A DNA stretch of 64,000 bases. Source: Opitutia bacterium. Its GTDB lineage: Bacteria > Verrucomicrobiota > Verrucomicrobiia > Opitutales > Opitutaceae. The stretch covers positions 62,001-126,000 of the forward strand of contig CANJLB010000002.1 in the NCBI GenBank assembly GCA_947475065.1. Direction: 5' to 3'. The notes beneath the pieces are model-generated. The model was not told where the DNA came from, ran no database searches, and was given only the letters and a program-made list of their open reading frames with translations. How positions within the stretch are numbered: position 1 is the stretch's first letter; each line of letters opens with the position of its first letter. Below are positions 57,013 through 64,000 of the stretch, in pieces. A program made the position numbers and the translations under genes.

Positions 57013-57630
57013 TCAACCGGCGTCGTTGTCGAGGGAGCGCCAGAGATACCACGACGCGACCGAGCGATAAGGCCGCCACGGCTCGCCAACGCGGGCGAGC
57101 AGGCCGGGCCTTTTCCGGCCGCGTGCGTAGAGCAGGTGGGCGGCGCGTTGCAGGCCGCCGTCGCCGAGCGCGAGCACGTCCGCCCGCCGGTGGTGGAAGA
57201 GGAGAAACATCTCCGCCGTCCAGCGACCGATGCCGGACAGCTCCGTCAGCGCGGTGATCGCGGCCTCGTCATCGAGCCCCGCCACCATCTCAAACGAAAA
57301 CGTCCCAACCGCCACCTTTTCGGATAGTTCGCGGATGTAGCGGGCCTTCGCACCCGACAGGCCGGCGGCCCGCAGTTCCTCCGCGCGTGCGGCGAGGAAG
57401 GCGGCCGGCTGAAAGGGTGTTCCCACCAGCGCGGCCACGCGACCCTTGATGGTGGCCGCCGCCTTGGTGGACAACTGCTGGCTGATGATCGAGCCGACCA
57501 GCGTCTCGAACGGCGAGGCCGCCCCGCGTGCGTCCAGCCGGCAAGGCCCATGGCGCGCGATGAGCTGGGCCATGACGGGGTCAGCTTTGGAGAGGTGCGC
57601 TTCCGCGCGGCGGAGTTCATTTGCGGTCAT
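57013..57630 (-). CDS. DNA-3-methyladenine glycosylase II (AlkA-like, HhH-GPD)
   Basis: Base-excision glycosylase, 205 aa. FETLVGSIISQQLSTKAAATI begins the HhH-GPD core, HhH hairpin is LSGIGRWTAEMFLLF, and the catalytic Asp lies in VLALGDGGLQRAAHLLY. No N-terminal TBP-like domain of E. coli AlkA is present, and no Fe-S cysteines. It is about 75 bases upstream of ogt on the same strand, which suggests a small alkylation-repair operon. Confidence 0.93.
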   Translation of the reverse strand: MTANELRRAEAHLSKADPVMAQLIARHGPCRLDARGAASPFETLVGSIISQQLSTKAAATIKGRVAALVGTPFQPAAFLAARAEELRAAGLSGAKARYIRELSEKVAVGTFSFEMVAGLDDEAAITALTELSGIGRWTAEMFLLFHHRRADVLALGDGGLQRAAHLLYARGRKRPGLLARVGEPWRPYRSVASWYLWRSLDNDAG

Positions 57631-57854
57631 TGGCGAGACTTTTTCGAAGTCGTTGCTGCCAGAGCAAATAATTATCGAGCAGTTTCACCGGAACATTCGG
57701 TTCGACTTCGGACAGGAAAGCTTTGGCATAGCGCATAGAGCGTGACATCAGTCTCGCGCCAGTGTTTCCGGCAAAATTCGGAGGCCTTGCGGTATTCTTT
57801 GGAATCAAGCCCTCGGATGGGTTGACCATTTTTCACTGGCGTTATCGTGAGCAA
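57617..57854 (-). pseudogene. Possible frameshifted small gene after ffh
   Basis: Two overlapping minus-strand frames look like halves of one product: one begins LTITPVKNGQPIRGLDSKEY and reaches RETDVTLYALCQS, the other continues in frame +1 as RYAKAFLSEVEPNVPVKLLD and NYLLWQQRLRKSL. Switching frames near 57725 would give a protein of about 80 residues. Base composition is lower in GC than neighbours. I do not recognise a family, and no frameshift can be proved without homologues. Confidence 0.35.
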
Positions 57855-57860
57855 AACCCC

Positions 57861-59219
57861 TCACATCCCAGGAAAACCGCCCTTGCCCTTCATCGCCTCC
57901 ATCTGGCGCATCATTTTTTTCATGCCACCGCCATTGGGGCCGCCTTTCAGCATCTTCATCATCTGCTGCATCTGGCCGAACTGTTTCATGAGCTGGTTGA
58001 CCTCGACGATCTTCGTCCCGGAGCCGTCGGCGATGCGTTTACGGCGGCTGCCGTTGAGCAGCTCGGGCTTGCGGCGTTCCTGCGGCGTCATCGAGTGGAT
58101 GATCGCCTCGGTGCGGGCCATCTGCGCCTCGGCCCCGTCAGGCACCTGCATTCCGCTCATGCCAGGCATCATGCCCATAATACTCTGCATCGAGCCCATT
58201 TTTTTCACCTGCTGCATCTGCGCGAGGAAGTCCTCTAGGTTGAAGTCGGCCTTGCGCATTTTTTCGGCCATGCGCTCGGCCTCCTTCTGGTCAATGTTCT
58301 CCTGCGCCTTCTCGACCAGCGAGACGACATCGCCCATGCCGAGGATGCGCGAGGCAAGGCGGTCGGGATGAAACGTGTCGAAGTCACCCGTTTTTTCGCC
58401 GGTGCCGACGAACTTGATGGGCACACCGGTGATGCTCTTGATCGAGAGCGCCGCGCCGCCGCGCGCATCGCCATCAAGCTTGGTGAGGATGAGGCCGGTC
58501 AGCGCGAGCGCGTCGTGGAACGCCTTGGCGACATTGACGGCCTCCTGGCCGAGCGCGCCGTCGGCCACGAGCAGCACCTCGTCGGGCTGCACGCGGGCGC
58601 GGAGGTTTTTCACCTCGGCGATGAGGTCGTGGTCAATTTGCAGTCGGCCGGCGGTGTCAAAGATGATGGCATCGGCGTTCGCCGCCTTCGCCGCGGCGAG
58701 GCCGGCGTCACCGATGGCGGGGACATCTCGCGAGACCCGGTCGGAGTAGAAACCAAGCTCCTCCTGCCTGGCCAGGATTTCGAGCTGATCAATGGCGGCG
58801 GGCCGGTAGATGTCGCAGCCCACCACAAACGGCGCGGAGTAACCGCGTTTCTTGAGAAGCTTGGCGAGCTTGGCCGTCGAGGTAGTCTTGCCCGAGCCGT
58901 GGAGGCCGACCATGAGGATTTTCAGCGGGCGCGCGGGCGAGAGCGCGGTCGTGCCCTCGCCGAGGAGGCGGACAAGCTCGTCGTGGATAATCTTGACGAC
59001 CTGCTGGCCGGGAGCGACGCCCTTGAGCACCGCCTGGCCGACACACTGGGCCTGCACGCGCTCGACAAACTCGCGAGCGACCTTGAAATGCACGTCGGCC
59101 GCGAGCAGGGCCGTGCGAACCTCGCCGAGCGCCTCGGCCATATTGGCCTCGGAAAGCTGGCCAACGCCGCGCAGATTGCGGAGCGCGGAAGAGAGTTTTT
59201 CGGTGAGGGATTCGAACAT
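57861..59219 (-). CDS. ffh: Signal recognition particle protein Ffh
   Basis: SRP GTPase that delivers nascent membrane proteins; 452 aa from ATG 59219 ([18 protein letters not shown]). N domain, then G domain with [16 protein letters not shown] (G1), [20 protein letters not shown] (G3), [15 protein letters not shown] (G4) and [14 protein letters not shown] (G5). The methionine-rich M domain is normal ([34 protein letters not shown]), including the SRP RNA-binding [21 protein letters not shown] decamer array lies 20 bases upstream of the start, inside the probable leader. Confidence 0.97.
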   Translation of the reverse strand: MFESLTEKLSSALRNLRGVGQLSEANMAEALGEVRTALLAADVHFKVAREFVERVQAQCVGQAVLKGVAPGQQVVKIIHDELVRLLGEGTTALSPARPLKILMVGLHGSGKTTSTAKLAKLLKKRGYSAPFVVGCDIYRPAAIDQLEILARQEELGFYSDRVSRDVPAIGDAGLAAAKAANADAIIFDTAGRLQIDHDLIAEVKNLRARVQPDEVLLVADGALGQEAVNVAKAFHDALALTGLILTKLDGDARGGAALSIKSITGVPIKFVGTGEKTGDFDTFHPDRLASRILGMGDVVSLVEKAQENIDQKEAERMAEKMRKADFNLEDFLAQMQQVKKMGSMQSIMGMMPGMSGMQVPDGAEAQMARTEAIIHSMTPQERRKPELLNGSRRKRIADGSGTKIVEVNQLMKQFGQMQQMMKMLKGGPNGGGMKKMMRQMEAMKGKGGFPGM

Positions 59220-59240
59220 GATGGGAGGCGGAAAGTTGAA

Positions 59241-59270
59241 ACCGCGAATGAACACGAAGCGACGCGAATT
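59241..59270. repeat. Decamer array upstream of ffh
   Basis: Three 10-nt words in register: ACCGCGAATG, AACACGAAGC and GACGCGAATT. Same core as the arrays at 31585 and 55531. Confidence 0.8.
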
Positions 59271-60102
59271 TCCTAAGAAGCTGTCACCGGGGTTTGGTAG
59301 GGGCGGATTTGCATAGGTTTGGGAGTGTTTACGGTGTCGCAAGGCTGGTGCAGGATCGTTACAACAGCGCCGCCGAACTGCCGCCAACTACCTCCCGAGA
59401 TTGCGCGGACGCCCTCACGCCGCAACCCCTTTCCTGCCCTGATCCCCCTCTAAAGCGTTATCGTCATCCGGTGCCGGCACTGACCTCAAATCGGCCGCCG
59501 CCAGATGCATCGGCCGGATGTCTTTGCTCCCGTCGTCGTTTGCAGCGAGCCTCGCCAGATGAAGGCGGCGCAACAGGATCCGCAGTCGGCCCGGTTCAGC
59601 CAACAGCAAAAAATCGAAGTTATCCTTCCGCCGACGAAAGATGCGACTCGGCAGAAAGACGCCATCCAGTCGCGAAACGATTTATCCACATTTTCGGACC
59701 CCGTCGAGTGCAAATCCGCACAGGGGGGCGAGGCCTTTGGCGATCGCGTCGCCTCCGAGCGAACGTATAAAGGTGGTTCTAACTGAGTTGAAGTCCCGCT
59801 GCGAGCGGCTTGGCAAAAATATCACACCGGTAATTCCCAGCATCTTAAAGGACTTATGGCGGATAATTTCGACGGCGCGAATCCCGGCAAGCTTGAGTGC
59901 CCGATGAAGCAGTCGCATTGCAGCCCATCATGGCCGAAGAATAGCCTGGCCCCCCTCCACGCCCTCGCGCGCCAGCTCTCCCACGCCTGAACCATCCTTC
60001 CCCTTTCTGTCCCTTCGTTCTCGTTCTCTTAATCGTTCTCGTTCTCCGACCCTCCCCTCCGCGTCCCTTCGCGTTAAAAACTTCGGTCTCGTCTCCCTTC
60101 TC

Positions 60103-60129
60103 CCCTCCGTGCCCTCCGTACCTCTGTGG
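60103..60129. repeat. Nonamer array
   Basis: Words CCTCCGTGC, CCTCCGTAC and CTCTGTGGC in 9-nt register, followed by TCAACTTG. A related array with words CCCTCTGTG and CCCCTGTGG then TTCAAACCT is at 61555-61581. Confidence 0.7.
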
Positions 60130-60210
60130 CTCAACTTGTCTGATGCCTTTGACCCTCTTGTTCAGTGGGCTTGCTTCTTGCAGGGCAGACCGCTGGCGAA
60201 TTAGACCGGT

Positions 60211-60516
60211 TCACCTTGGCACCCGGTTGCGATGTTTTGCGATGAGAAAGCCGACGAACAGCGTCCAGGTTGGAAATAGATCCAGCCCCGGAACAGCCTC
60301 TGGGAGCACGGCCACCATGATCTCCCATCGCCACCCCCAGATGAACAGGAGCACCAGGACCATGGCAGCGTCGGGTAAAAACCAGAGCGGCGGCAAGACC
60401 CACTGAAATGCATCTGCCGCCAGTGCGCACAGCAGGCAGACGATCCAGCGGGCGGGGCCAGCCGTAGTTGCCGGGATATTCGGGCCTCCGTCCTTGATGA
60501 TGATGGTGCGTTTCAT
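60211..60516 (-). CDS. Small membrane protein of unknown function
   Basis: A 101-aa protein with about three hydrophobic segments (WIVCLLCALAADAFQWVLPP, AAMVLVLLFIWGW and the final WTLFVGFLIAKH). No family recognised. Its ATG overlaps the stop of the upstream gene (TGATG), so it is translationally coupled to it, which supports both being real. Codon use is like that of the upstream partner. Confidence 0.65.
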   Translation of the reverse strand: MKRTIIIKDGGPNIPATTAGPARWIVCLLCALAADAFQWVLPPLWFLPDAAMVLVLLFIWGWRWEIMVAVLPEAVPGLDLFPTWTLFVGFLIAKHRNRVPR

Positions 60517-61340
60517 CACTTATGAAAATCAGGGATGGAAAAATCAATGTCCGTGACCGATTCCCCAGGAAACAGCACCTGGATCGAATTGATTTTTTGG
60601 TCGCCCCACTCGCCCGCGCTCAGCAGCCATTTATGCACAAAGGCCGCGATGGTCCGGCGGGCCGGATCGCGCATGCTGGGCATTTGCATCAATGTCTCGC
60701 GGGTGAGTTCCGGAGTTATCTCGGCGAGCGCCGCCGTCATCATCTCCGGCCCGTTAAAGCGAAGCCAGCCCGTCTCCACCTTGATTTCGATGGTGCGGGT
60801 ATCGACGCTGACCGGAGTGAGCGCCCGGAGACTGGGGGCATGAATCACGCAGGCCCGAACCCCGTCCCGGAAGCTGACGTCAATGGTCCACTTCGCGTCA
60901 GGATCAAGCAGAGGGACGACGTAAAATGCGGTGCCCGACACTCGCACCTCTGCGGTGCTCGACCCGAATAGCCGGGAGGAGTTGGTGGTGGTGAACTGGC
61001 GGGAAAAGCGATTTTCTGCCACGACGAACGGACCGTGCTTGTCCGTGGAAAGAATCCGGTTCACCGCCGCCGTTGTGTGCGTGGTCTTGGCTTCGTTGCC
61101 CAGAAAATTCCAGAATTCGCCCAGCAATTTCCCTCCATATTCGGTGCACTCCTTGATCGTCCTCGCCCCGGTTTTTGCAACCTGGGTGGGTGTGAACTGA
61201 TAGGCGATCCATGCGGCGCAACCGATCGCGGTCAGCCCTACTGCGGCAAACGCCGCATACTTTGCCCAACTGGTCTGTGGACGGCGCTGGTCAATGATTT
61301 CGGTGACAAGCTGGGTTTGGTCGGGCGGCGGGTTGTCCAT
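60516..61340 (-). CDS. Single-pass membrane protein, possibly DUF4230-like
   Basis: A 274-aa protein with a short cytoplasmic N-terminus, one membrane helix (YAAFAAVGLTAIGCAAWIAY) and a large periplasmic part. The periplasmic part begins with an amphipathic helix (TIKECTEYGGKLLGEFWNFL), followed by a beta-rich domain (VSGTAFYVVPLLDPDAKW, IEIKVETGWLRFNGPEM). The layout recalls DUF4230 proteins, but I am not certain. Coupled by TGATG to the small membrane protein downstream. Upstream region (61341 onward) should carry the promoter. Confidence 0.72.
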   Translation of the reverse strand: MDNPPPDQTQLVTEIIDQRRPQTSWAKYAAFAAVGLTAIGCAAWIAYQFTPTQVAKTGARTIKECTEYGGKLLGEFWNFLGNEAKTTHTTAAVNRILSTDKHGPFVVAENRFSRQFTTTNSSRLFGSSTAEVRVSGTAFYVVPLLDPDAKWTIDVSFRDGVRACVIHAPSLRALTPVSVDTRTIEIKVETGWLRFNGPEMMTAALAEITPELTRETLMQMPSMRDPARRTIAAFVHKWLLSAGEWGDQKINSIQVLFPGESVTDIDFSIPDFHK

Positions 61341-62078
61341 CGGATGTTCTGTGGGAGAATCTCACTCTCATAATACCGCCCCCGTCCGGTTGGATACAAT
61401 GTGAAATTGTCTCACCATGCGTCCAGCCCGCCACGCCCTGCGACCGGACATGCTCTTCCGGCCTCAGCACCAAGCACCAATTGGGCGCGCGACGCGCCTG
61501 TCGCTCCGCTCGGTAACAGTCCTTCAGCTCTTCAGCCTTTTCCTCCTCTCGCTGCCCTCTGTGCCCCTGTGGTTCAAACCTCCGTCCCTCCGTTTCCTCG
61601 CTTTATGGCTTCTGAATTAGGACCGGATTTCCTCCGTCTCCTGCCTCCATCCTTGCTCCTTCTCCTCTCCTGCCTCTGCCCTCCGCCGTAACACGGGCAA
61701 CCTGCCCGCGGCTTAGGCCCCATTTGCGTCCATTCGCATCCATTCGCAGTTCAAAAACGATTCAGAACGAAAGGAGGATTTTCTCTGGATTCTGAGTTTA
61801 GGATTCCACCGAAGATCTCCTATCTCTGGCTTCCGGCCTCCTCCGCGACCCATTTGACAGGAGCCCCGTTTTGGCTTACCTTCGGACAGTCTGGCATAGG
61901 GCTGGTTTGGCTGGTGAGCCAGATCACGGTCTATCGGACCGGAGGCCGCCGACGCGAGGCAGCTCACGCCGACGGCCTCTCCCTTGGACCGATTCTAATG
62001 GAGCCATGAGCTAACTGCAGGGCATCATCCTAAAACCCGCAGTTCCATTTTACCGCCGATGCGCCGATGGCGCACAAG
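61341..62078. other. Repeat-rich spacer between membrane operon and PEP-CTERM gene
   Basis: About 740 bases with no supported gene. Contents in order: promoter region of the membrane operon (61341-61450), nonamer array (61555-61581), first copy of a dispersed repeat (61673-61845) that includes a GGGCA/TGCCC hairpin, a decamer array (61721-61750) and three heptad words (TCTGGCT, TCCGGCC, TCCTCCG) near 61824. Confidence 0.7.
61673..61845 (+). repeat. Dispersed repeat, copy A
   Basis: Begins CCTCTGCCCTCCGCCGTA, continues with a hairpin around GGGCAACCTGCCC, a decamer array, TTCAAAAAC, TTCTGAGTTTAGGATTCCA and ends in CTCTGGCTTCCGGCCTC. The same ordered blocks recur in direct orientation at 62967-63199, on the other side of the PEP-CTERM gene. 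Confidence 0.85.
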
Positions 62079-62843
62079 TTACGGCGCGGCCGGTGCGGGG
62101 GCTGGCGCTGCGCCGGGGCCACCACGACCCTGACCACCGCGCTGACCGCCACCACGTACCGGGGCGGGTGGTACCATGCCGTTGATCCGCACATACGCGA
62201 GCACGGCGAGCGTCGCTGCCCCGGCCCACAGCGCGGAGGTCGCGGGCTCCGGAACCACCGCGCCCTCAACGCGGATCTCATGCAATCCCCCGCCGGCTCC
62301 GCCCGCAAACGAATCATAGGTGAAGCTGATGTAGCGGTAAAAGCCGTCAGTGCTGAGGCCGTTGCCCGAGGTAAATACGATGCCCGGCGGCGGGTCGGTA
62401 GGCAAAGTCAGCGTGCCGGAGAGAATGGTTGTCGGGGAGTCCAGCGCAAACCCGTGATTGGCGTCAACGAACGACACCGCATTCGACGCGGTGATATGGA
62501 AGGCGCTGGTCGCGCGGTCGTTGAAGTTGGCGTTGTGCGTGTTGAAAAGGGTGATTTGCGTGAGGCTGTAGAGGGCGCCCAGATCGAGCACGAAGTAATC
62601 CGAGTTCACGCTGTCCGGCCCGAGCCAGTAGTTGCCGCCAAAGACATCGTTGTTGATCGCGCCCGTCTGCTCGTTCACCACAAAGGTCGCCGGAAAGCTC
62701 CCGCCGGTGAACGCCGGGCTGTCGTAGATGGGCCCGCCGCCGATCACGCTGGAGGTGCTGAGCACGATCGGCTGCCCGGCGCAGGGCAGGGCGGCCGCCA
62801 GCAGGAGGAGGGTGATTCGGAACGGTGAAAACAGTCGGTGCAT
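62079..62843 (-). CDS. PEP-CTERM exported protein with F5/8-type (discoidin-like) domain
   Basis: A 254-aa protein from ATG 62843 with a signal peptide (ITLLLLAAALPCAGQ). The body looks like a galactose-binding jelly-roll (DYFVLDLGALYSLTQITLFN, RATSAFHITASNAVSFV, YRYISFTYDSF and LHEIRVEGAV). A PEP-CTERM sorting signal follows (VPEPATSALWAGAATLAVLA then YVRI), but instead of ending within a few basic residues the chain continues for about 34 more, rich in Gly, Pro, Ala and Arg (GGGQRGGQGRGG). Such an extension after the signal is unusual and may impair exosortase processing. Flanked on both sides by copies of a dispersed repeat. Confidence 0.87.
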   Translation of the reverse strand: MHRLFSPFRITLLLLAAALPCAGQPIVLSTSSVIGGGPIYDSPAFTGGSFPATFVVNEQTGAINNDVFGGNYWLGPDSVNSDYFVLDLGALYSLTQITLFNTHNANFNDRATSAFHITASNAVSFVDANHGFALDSPTTILSGTLTLPTDPPPGIVFTSGNGLSTDGFYRYISFTYDSFAGGAGGGLHEIRVEGAVVPEPATSALWAGAATLAVLAYVRINGMVPPAPVRGGGQRGGQGRGGPGAAPAPAPAAP

Positions 62844-62966
62844 GAGTTTTCCCACGAGAGACCAATGCGGCCCACGATGCAAGTGTTTAGCCCCGGCCCT
62901 TTTAAAATCTGCCTCGCTCCGGCCAGCCTTTGGTCCCGCCTCCTGCCACCACGTTGCCATCCCCGG

Positions 62967-63199
62967 CCTCTGCCCTCCGCCGTAGCGTGGACAATCTGCC
63001 TGCGGCTCGCCCGGCCCGGTCCCCATTTGCGTGGATTCGCGTTCATTGGCGGTTCAAAAACAGTTCAGATCCAAGGCAGGCTTTTTTCCTGGCTTCGTGG
63101 CTTCTGAATTCAGGATTCCAGCTGGCCGCCGAGCTACTGCTGCTCCGCGCCCCGGCTTCTGACATCTGGCCTCTGGCTTCCGGCCTCTGGCTTCCGGTC
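62967..63199 (+). repeat. Dispersed repeat, copy B
   Basis: Same blocks as copy A: CCTCTGCCCTCCGCCGTA, a CTGCC-containing hairpin, decamers at 63021-63050 (CCCCATTTGC, GTGGATTCGC), GGTTCAAAAAC, TTCTGAATTCAGGATTCCA, then a longer heptad array at 63151-63199. Direct repeat with copy A across 1.3 kb. Confidence 0.85.
63151..63199. repeat. Heptad array (TCTGGCT type)
   Basis: Seven words in 7-nt register, including TCTGACA, TCTGGCC, TCTGGCT and TCCGGCC alternating. Single orientation; a three-word version of the same array is near 61824. Confidence 0.85.
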
Positions 63200-63240
63200 T
63201 TTCCCTCCGCTCCGCGCTTCCGCGATCTCCCGCCTTTCCC

Positions 63241-63978
63241 TCAGCCCTTGACCTCGGCCGCCGCCGGCTCGTCCACGAGCCAGAGCACCCGGTCGGCGCA
63301 GGTTTTCAGGATTTGCGAGGGTGTGTTGAGCACATCGTCGGGGCCGTGCAGGACGCGGGCGAGGGCGGGGGCTTTGTTCGCCCCAAGCGCGAGGACGACG
63401 ATCTGGCCGCACGCGCGGAGCCCGGCGGGGGTGATGGTCAGCCGCCAGCCTTTGCCGGGCACTTCCTGCGCGGCGAAGAGTTCCCCCCCTTCGTTGCGCA
63501 GCAAGGGGGTGCCGGGGAACAGCGAGGCGGTGTGGGCGTCGTCACCCATGCCGAGGAAACACACGTCGTAGGCTTTGCCGGGGCCGGCGAGCTTGCGCAG
63601 GGTCGCGCGGTAGTTTTCGACGGCGGCGATCGGGGCGAGCTCGACCGGCCAGGGGTGGCGTTGGGCGGCGGGGATGGCGAGGGGGTCGAGCAGATGCCGG
63701 GTGGTGTTCCCGAAATTGCTTTGTCCGTCGGCGAGCGGGACGTGGCGTTCGTCGCTCACTGTGAAATGCGCGCGCGCGGCCACGGCGGCAGGCAGCGCGC
63801 GCTGGGCGACGCACCAGCGATACCAGTCCTGCGGCGTCGAACCGCCGCTGAACGCCACGGTGAACGCGGGGCCGGTGGCGCGCGCCTGGGTCTCGCCGAG
63901 CAGCGTGGCGGCGCGGGCGAAATGGTTTTCCTTCGTGTCAACGATCAGGCGCCCGCAGGCGGTGGAGAGGGAGGTCAT
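63241..63978 (-). CDS. pgl: 6-phosphogluconolactonase
   Basis: DevB-type lactonase of the oxidative pentose phosphate pathway, 245 aa, hydrolysing 6-phosphogluconolactone. Motifs: VAFSGGSTPQDWYR near the N-terminus, FTVSDERHVPLADGQSNFGN (catalytic region), DVCFLGMGDDAHTASLFPG and LTITPAGLRACGQIVVLALG. Length and all motifs normal. Start at 63978 (MTSLSTACGRLIV). Neighbouring zwf or gnd genes, if any, would be beyond the right edge. Confidence 0.96.
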   Translation of the reverse strand: MTSLSTACGRLIVDTKENHFARAATLLGETQARATGPAFTVAFSGGSTPQDWYRWCVAQRALPAAVAARAHFTVSDERHVPLADGQSNFGNTTRHLLDPLAIPAAQRHPWPVELAPIAAVENYRATLRKLAGPGKAYDVCFLGMGDDAHTASLFPGTPLLRNEGGELFAAQEVPGKGWRLTITPAGLRACGQIVVLALGANKAPALARVLHGPDDVLNTPSQILKTCADRVLWLVDEPAAAEVKG

Positions 63979-64000
63979 GGTTGAAGTGGTCTGAGGTTCT

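Larger units (their letters stand above)
59220..60210. other. Repeat-containing spacer upstream of ffh
   Basis: Nearly 1 kb without a supported gene. It holds a decamer array (59241-59270) and a nonamer array (60103-60129), separated by sequence of mixed composition in which every frame is short or lacks family features. Short minus-strand frames around 59415-59918 may be gene remnants but cannot be joined into a recognisable protein. The ffh promoter should be between 59270 and about 59450. A conserved SRP RNA core (GGAAGCAGCC) was looked for and not seen. Confidence 0.5.
62844..63240. other. Spacer between PEP-CTERM gene and pgl, filled by dispersed repeat
   Basis: About 400 bases. The first 120 should hold the promoter of the PEP-CTERM gene; the rest is dispersed repeat copy B with its decamer and heptad arrays. 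No gene seen. Confidence 0.65.

Noticed and set aside
59205-59225. TTCGAA-containing sequence as part of a tRNA
   Set aside because: It is the start of ffh (ATG followed by TTCGAATCC); no acceptor or anticodon stems fit. No tRNA was found in the window.
59300-59930. Short frames on both strands as remnants of a transposase or reverse transcriptase
   Set aside because: No catalytic motif could be found in any frame and pieces could not be joined into one protein.

Overview
The window looks like chromosomal DNA of a high-GC member of the Opitutaceae (Verrucomicrobiota). Reasons: paired DUF1552 and DUF1592-type cytochrome proteins typical of the PVC superphylum, PEP-CTERM exported proteins, an autotransporter-associated beta-strand repeat protein, a GPH-type xyloside transporter between GH10 and GH3 genes, and very long antisense open frames from strong GC3 bias. 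This placement is inference from gene content; no search was run.

Layout. 1-5271 (minus): xylan-use cluster of GH3 xylosidase/glucosidase, GPH symporter and a GH10 xylanase cut by the left edge. 5446-9823 (minus): DUF1592 c-type cytochrome protein plus DUF1552 Tat protein. 9824-10414 is AT-rich. 10415-11503: exported protein of unknown function. 11804-17201 (plus): MacA/MacB-like export operon (adaptor, ATPase, two permeases) interrupted by a small four-helix-bundle (FHB) gene. 17328-21216: GH43, UDP-glucose dehydrogenase, SMP-30-like exported protein. 21279-27321 (minus): DapF homologue, RNA m5C methyltransferase, dnaE. 27540-33470: rpsU, a TIM-barrel isomerase-like gene, a GspG-like pseudopilin, mutY, rnhC, rpsT, rnpB and a zinc-ribbon coiled-coil protein. 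33689-40733 (plus): gyrB, a second FHB gene, gyrA and an N-terminally odd PEP-CTERM protein. 40797-47201 (minus): FGGY kinase, dCTPase-like, rlmJ, YhcH-like, M23 peptidase, lipoprotein, HemW-like. 47252-57630: lipoprotein, EEP nuclease, M48 protease, GT39, PIG-L, GT2, small membrane protein, DegT aminotransferase, trpF, ogt and alkA-like genes. 57861-63978 (minus): ffh, a two-gene membrane operon, PEP-CTERM protein, pgl, separated by repeat-filled spacers.

The most striking feature is a set of short arrays built from 7-nt words. Both FHB genes (15583-15975 and 36254-36619) sit between a G-rich heptad array on the left and a complementary C-rich array on the right. The word differs between the two loci but matches between the two flanks of each locus. 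The same architecture without a gene occurs at 13957-14061 (ABC ATPase/permease junction), inside the methyltransferase gene (23010-23084) and inside dnaE (24739-24815); single arrays lie at 23524-23572, 24328-24362 and 63151-63199. In coding sequence they read through in frame. FHB proteins are known from intervening sequences of 23S rRNA, which are also stem-flanked, so this looks like a family of mobile or self-copying IVS-like elements with locus-specific heptad flanks. A second family with period 10 (core ATTCGCG) and a third with period 9 occur in spacers.

Other points: the DapF homologue has serine at both catalytic cysteine positions; the GH10 xylanase has an Ala/Gly/Pro-rich plus helical insertion just after its nucleophile; a DegT aminotransferase carries an in-frame 60-bp palindrome; palindromes supply the stop codons of neighbouring genes.
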